Source: JADKAC01 sp964492065
GTDB lineage: Bacteria > Bacteroidota > Bacteroidia > Chitinophagales > BACL12
Length of the DNA stretch: 28,894 nt
Direction: 5' to 3'
Assembly (NCBI GenBank): GCA_964492065.1
Contig: CAZBHH010000029.1
Coordinates: 1-28,894 of the forward strand
Translations under genes and position numbers: made by a program
Shown here: piece by piece, positions 27,801 to 28,894 of the stretch
Layout of the letters: every line of letters begins with the position of its first letter
Numbering within the stretch: the first letter of the stretch is position 1
The notes under the pieces: model-generated
What the model saw: only the letters and a program-made list of their open reading frames with translations
Database searches by the model: none
Told to the model about the DNA's origin: nothing

Positions 27801-28894
27801 TGAAAATGTAAATATATCCTGTGGCGTAAATGGTTCAATTGATATTACGGTAAGCGGAGGGTCGCCCGGGTACACATTTTTATGGAATGACGGCAGTACA
27901 GATGAAGATAGATTTGATTTGGGCGAGGGAACTTATACTGTAATTGTAACCGATGCATCCGATTGTTCGGATACGCTCGAAATTGAAATAAGCTTTGAAA
28001 CTTCACTTTCCTGCATTATTTCCGGTGATGCACAATTTTGTAGTGGTGGATTTACAACCCTATCGGGGCCGGAAGGATTCGAATATCTATGGAGTACCGG
28101 CGAAACTTCTCAAACAATAGATGTCTATTCTGCAGGACTGTATTCTCTTACTATTACGGATGCTTGGGACTGTACCGCTACCTGTGATTTGAATGTTGTG
28201 GAATTGGCCGAAATTTCAGTGGATGTTTATACAGCAATTTGTGAGGGAGATATATTGTTACTTCCCGATGGCACATCCGTTTCTTCTGCCGGAGATTATA
28301 CTGCTATATTGACAGCATCAAATGGTTGTGATTCAACAATTATTACGCATGTATCGGTAAATCCGGGTTTTAGTATCACTGAAAATGTTGAAATATGTGA
28401 ATACGAAACCTATACAATGCCCGACGGATCAGTTGAAAGCGATGCGGGGATTTACAATTATTATTTTTCAAGTATAGCAGGATGCGATTCAAATATTACT
28501 ATAAATTTAAGTATAGATTACTCGAGCAGCGATACGGTGTTTGAAAGTATTTGCGATGGTGAAATTTATATTTTGCCGGATGGTACGGCTGTTTCTTCTA
28601 CCGGTATCTATGTTTCGATACCACCTGTAATTGAGGGATGTGATTCTACGATTGTTACCAACTTAACCGTACACCCGGTTTACGCCGAAGTTATAGATGC
28701 AGAAATTTGCGATGGTGCAGATTATGTTTTACCCGACGGTTCAATAGTTACTACGAGTGGCGTGTATATCACAAACCTGTCGAGCATCGAGGGTTGCGAC
28801 TCTATCATCACCACCAACTTAACGGTGCACCCGGTTTATGCCGCAACTGTTGATGCGGAAATTTGCGATGGTGCAGATTATATTTTACCCGACG
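24898..28894 (+). CDS. giant secreted repeat protein, 3'-truncated by the window (DUF7948/SBBP, SprB-like and 52-residue tandem repeats)
   Basis: Open from ATG 24898 to the window edge (1332 complete codons) with no stop. It starts with a signal peptide (hydrophobic core about 20-36, cleavage near YSQA). Residues about 57-290 resemble DUF7948 (FFVENKGQW, YNNVYDHVDVRYY, LVIDP). Residues about 290-770 form a beta-propeller-like region with SBBP motifs (YVGGS, YGGSGTDQ, YIGGSGNE, YYGGSGND). An Ig-like segment follows, then SprB-like repeats (about 880-1030; YTYEWNTGD, GDYFAVVSDALGC). From about residue 1112 a 52-residue repeat (xICDG...LPDG...EGCDS...VHPVYA) runs off the end. A T9SS sorting domain is expected beyond the window but is not seen. 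SprB is a gliding adhesin of Flavobacterium; an adhesin role here is inference. Confidence 0.9.
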   Translation, partial: MKSVITPNHVNLRNRTYRLLMSFAFSVGCILVNTCVYSQAVVASPAIHTSHNGEPDIESILHYYDHQVFFVENKGQWESAGLYRADFPLGQALATKEGMLLATFDAGDMQAAHEWSLKEEEARKNLQEFTEPPVKIHGHGWQMQFLNASDAMTIQAKHVHDDVFNYFMGDSPGQTNVKSYQEIWYNNVYDHVDVRYYPSEEGSLEYDIICKPGFDTSQLAIRMEGIDRIEKMDDGSLIFQTSVGKMQIPAPVVYQVVDGKKIIIEAEYTIYAHNIVSFKIGDFNKRETLVIDPIAMRWATWVNSNSSGQNHGHCIWVDQTDGAIYIVARVDGSTNFITAGAFDITSNGHIDLVIGKYLEPDDIGGAGTRVWQTYVGGSLDDNPYAMEQGPDGNLYISGYTSSPDFPLIGGPDFSGSGIDNRAETTDNIFITKINTSGNSIKSAVIGGNNDDGAFDLRIAADGDILVCGNTQSTNLDVLFPGSGATNTNFGGIDAIVFKINSNLETMEWIQNYGGSGTDQATIMLVNTDNDDIFVAGYTNSATFPTLSPRQGSKVGGTDGFIQKFGGDGSMLWSSYFNSAMTKTTKILCMEFNADQSELIFGGITNGLHSSNIPASGVYDNTYNGGTNDLFIVNMDTDQTFNCATYIGGSGNEVNMMGMNVDLNNDVFVFGYTDSNSPSLSATFGALQTTNYGVNDKIFFKLSSDLSTLIYLTYYGGSGNDYDPIGQRGIKASNCRIYTIITAQSKDIPLTEGALNTNKISSTSVYEPGLVVWANPPDLINNEILSDQVVCPGETPGELTGSEPEYVLPVIIRDGITSPYPDIGSAEVYQWQYSLDSLTWIDVPGGIFQNLDPALIGPIDTTTYFRRVIGGDVCFSLDADNITVTVSVLNVDGVVTDPLCYGAAEGAITLLPEGSSGYTYEWNTGDETITIDGLSAGDYFAVVSDALGCTDTFFATIVYPDDLVISETHENVNISCGVNGSIDITVSGGSPGYTFLWNDGSTDEDRFDLGEGTYTVIVTDASDCSDTLEIEISFETSLSCIISGDAQFCSGGFTTLSGPEGFEYLWSTGETSQTIDVYSAGLYSLTITDAWDCTATCDLNVVELAEISVDVYTAICEGDILLLPDGTSVSSAGDYTAILTASNGCDSTIITHVSVNPGFSITENVEICEYETYTMPDGSVESDAGIYNYYFSSIAGCDSNITINLSIDYSSSDTVFESICDGEIYILPDGTAVSSTGIYVSIPPVIEGCDSTIVTNLTVHPVYAEVIDAEICDGADYVLPDGSIVTTSGVYITNLSSIEGCDSIITTNLTVHPVYAATVDAEICDGADYILPD
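28234..28894 (+). repeat. 156-bp in-frame tandem repeat, four full units plus a partial fifth
   Basis: The codon before the ICxG motif recurs at 28234, 28390, 28546, 28702 and 28858, an exact 156-base (52-codon) period. Each unit encodes IC-E/D-x, a LPDG or MPDG turn, a GIY/GVY strand and a GCDS motif ending in a conserved strand. Units grow more alike downstream: the first 37 bases of unit five differ from unit four at a single position. The array continues past the window. Confidence 0.95.

Noticed and set aside
28234..28894. CRISPR-like array
   Set aside because: The repeats are directly adjacent, 156 bases long, in frame and part of a long coding region; there are no spacers and no cas genes.

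Overview
The window looks like a chromosomal stretch of a Bacteroidota bacterium, probably of the Chitinophagales/Saprospiria kind; that rank is a guess. The evidence is two giant secreted proteins ending in the gliding-motility-associated C-terminal domain (type B sorting signal of the type IX secretion system, T9SS), a third surface protein with DUF7948/SBBP/SprB-like modules, tandem lipoproteins of a Bacteroidota-type family, a C40 peptidase, and weak A-rich leaders instead of clear Shine-Dalgarno sites. No tRNA, rRNA, CRISPR array, insertion sequence or phage gene was seen.

Layout. 289-7135 (+) holds two tandem FG-GAP/VCBS proteins with a C-terminal ASPIC/UnbV domain, followed by two tandem lipoproteins with a VVYGLLD-type N-terminal motif. 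7276-9186 (+) is a stand-alone dnaK closed by a good intrinsic terminator. Convergent to it, 11920-9258 (-) carries a Nudix hydrolase and then an octaheme cytochrome with HEAT-like and TPR regions. 12239-16894 (+) and 19982-24652 (+) are two collinear giant PKD/Ig-like proteins of about 1550 residues. Between them on the opposite strand, 19817-16883 is a tight operon (NlpC/P60 peptidase, NAD(P)HX epimerase/dehydratase, sirtuin) whose genes overlap by ATGA. From 24898 to the window end runs an unfinished giant surface protein with a 156-bp in-frame tandem repeat.

How it fits together. Most coding capacity is exported or cell-surface protein. Three successive gene families each occur as a tandem pair, so local duplication has shaped the region. 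The soluble enzymes share an NAD/ADP-ribose theme: a sirtuin consumes NAD, Nnr repairs NAD(P)HX, and the Nudix enzyme may hydrolyse ADP-ribose or a related compound. Only the Nnr-sirtuin pair is translationally coupled; the Nudix gene is a separate unit next to the cytochrome. I found no clear defence system or new enzymatic pathway. The best leads are the duplicated surface-protein pairs, the two non-PKD module types inside the giant proteins, and the octaheme HEAT/TPR cytochrome near the FG-GAP/UnbV pair.
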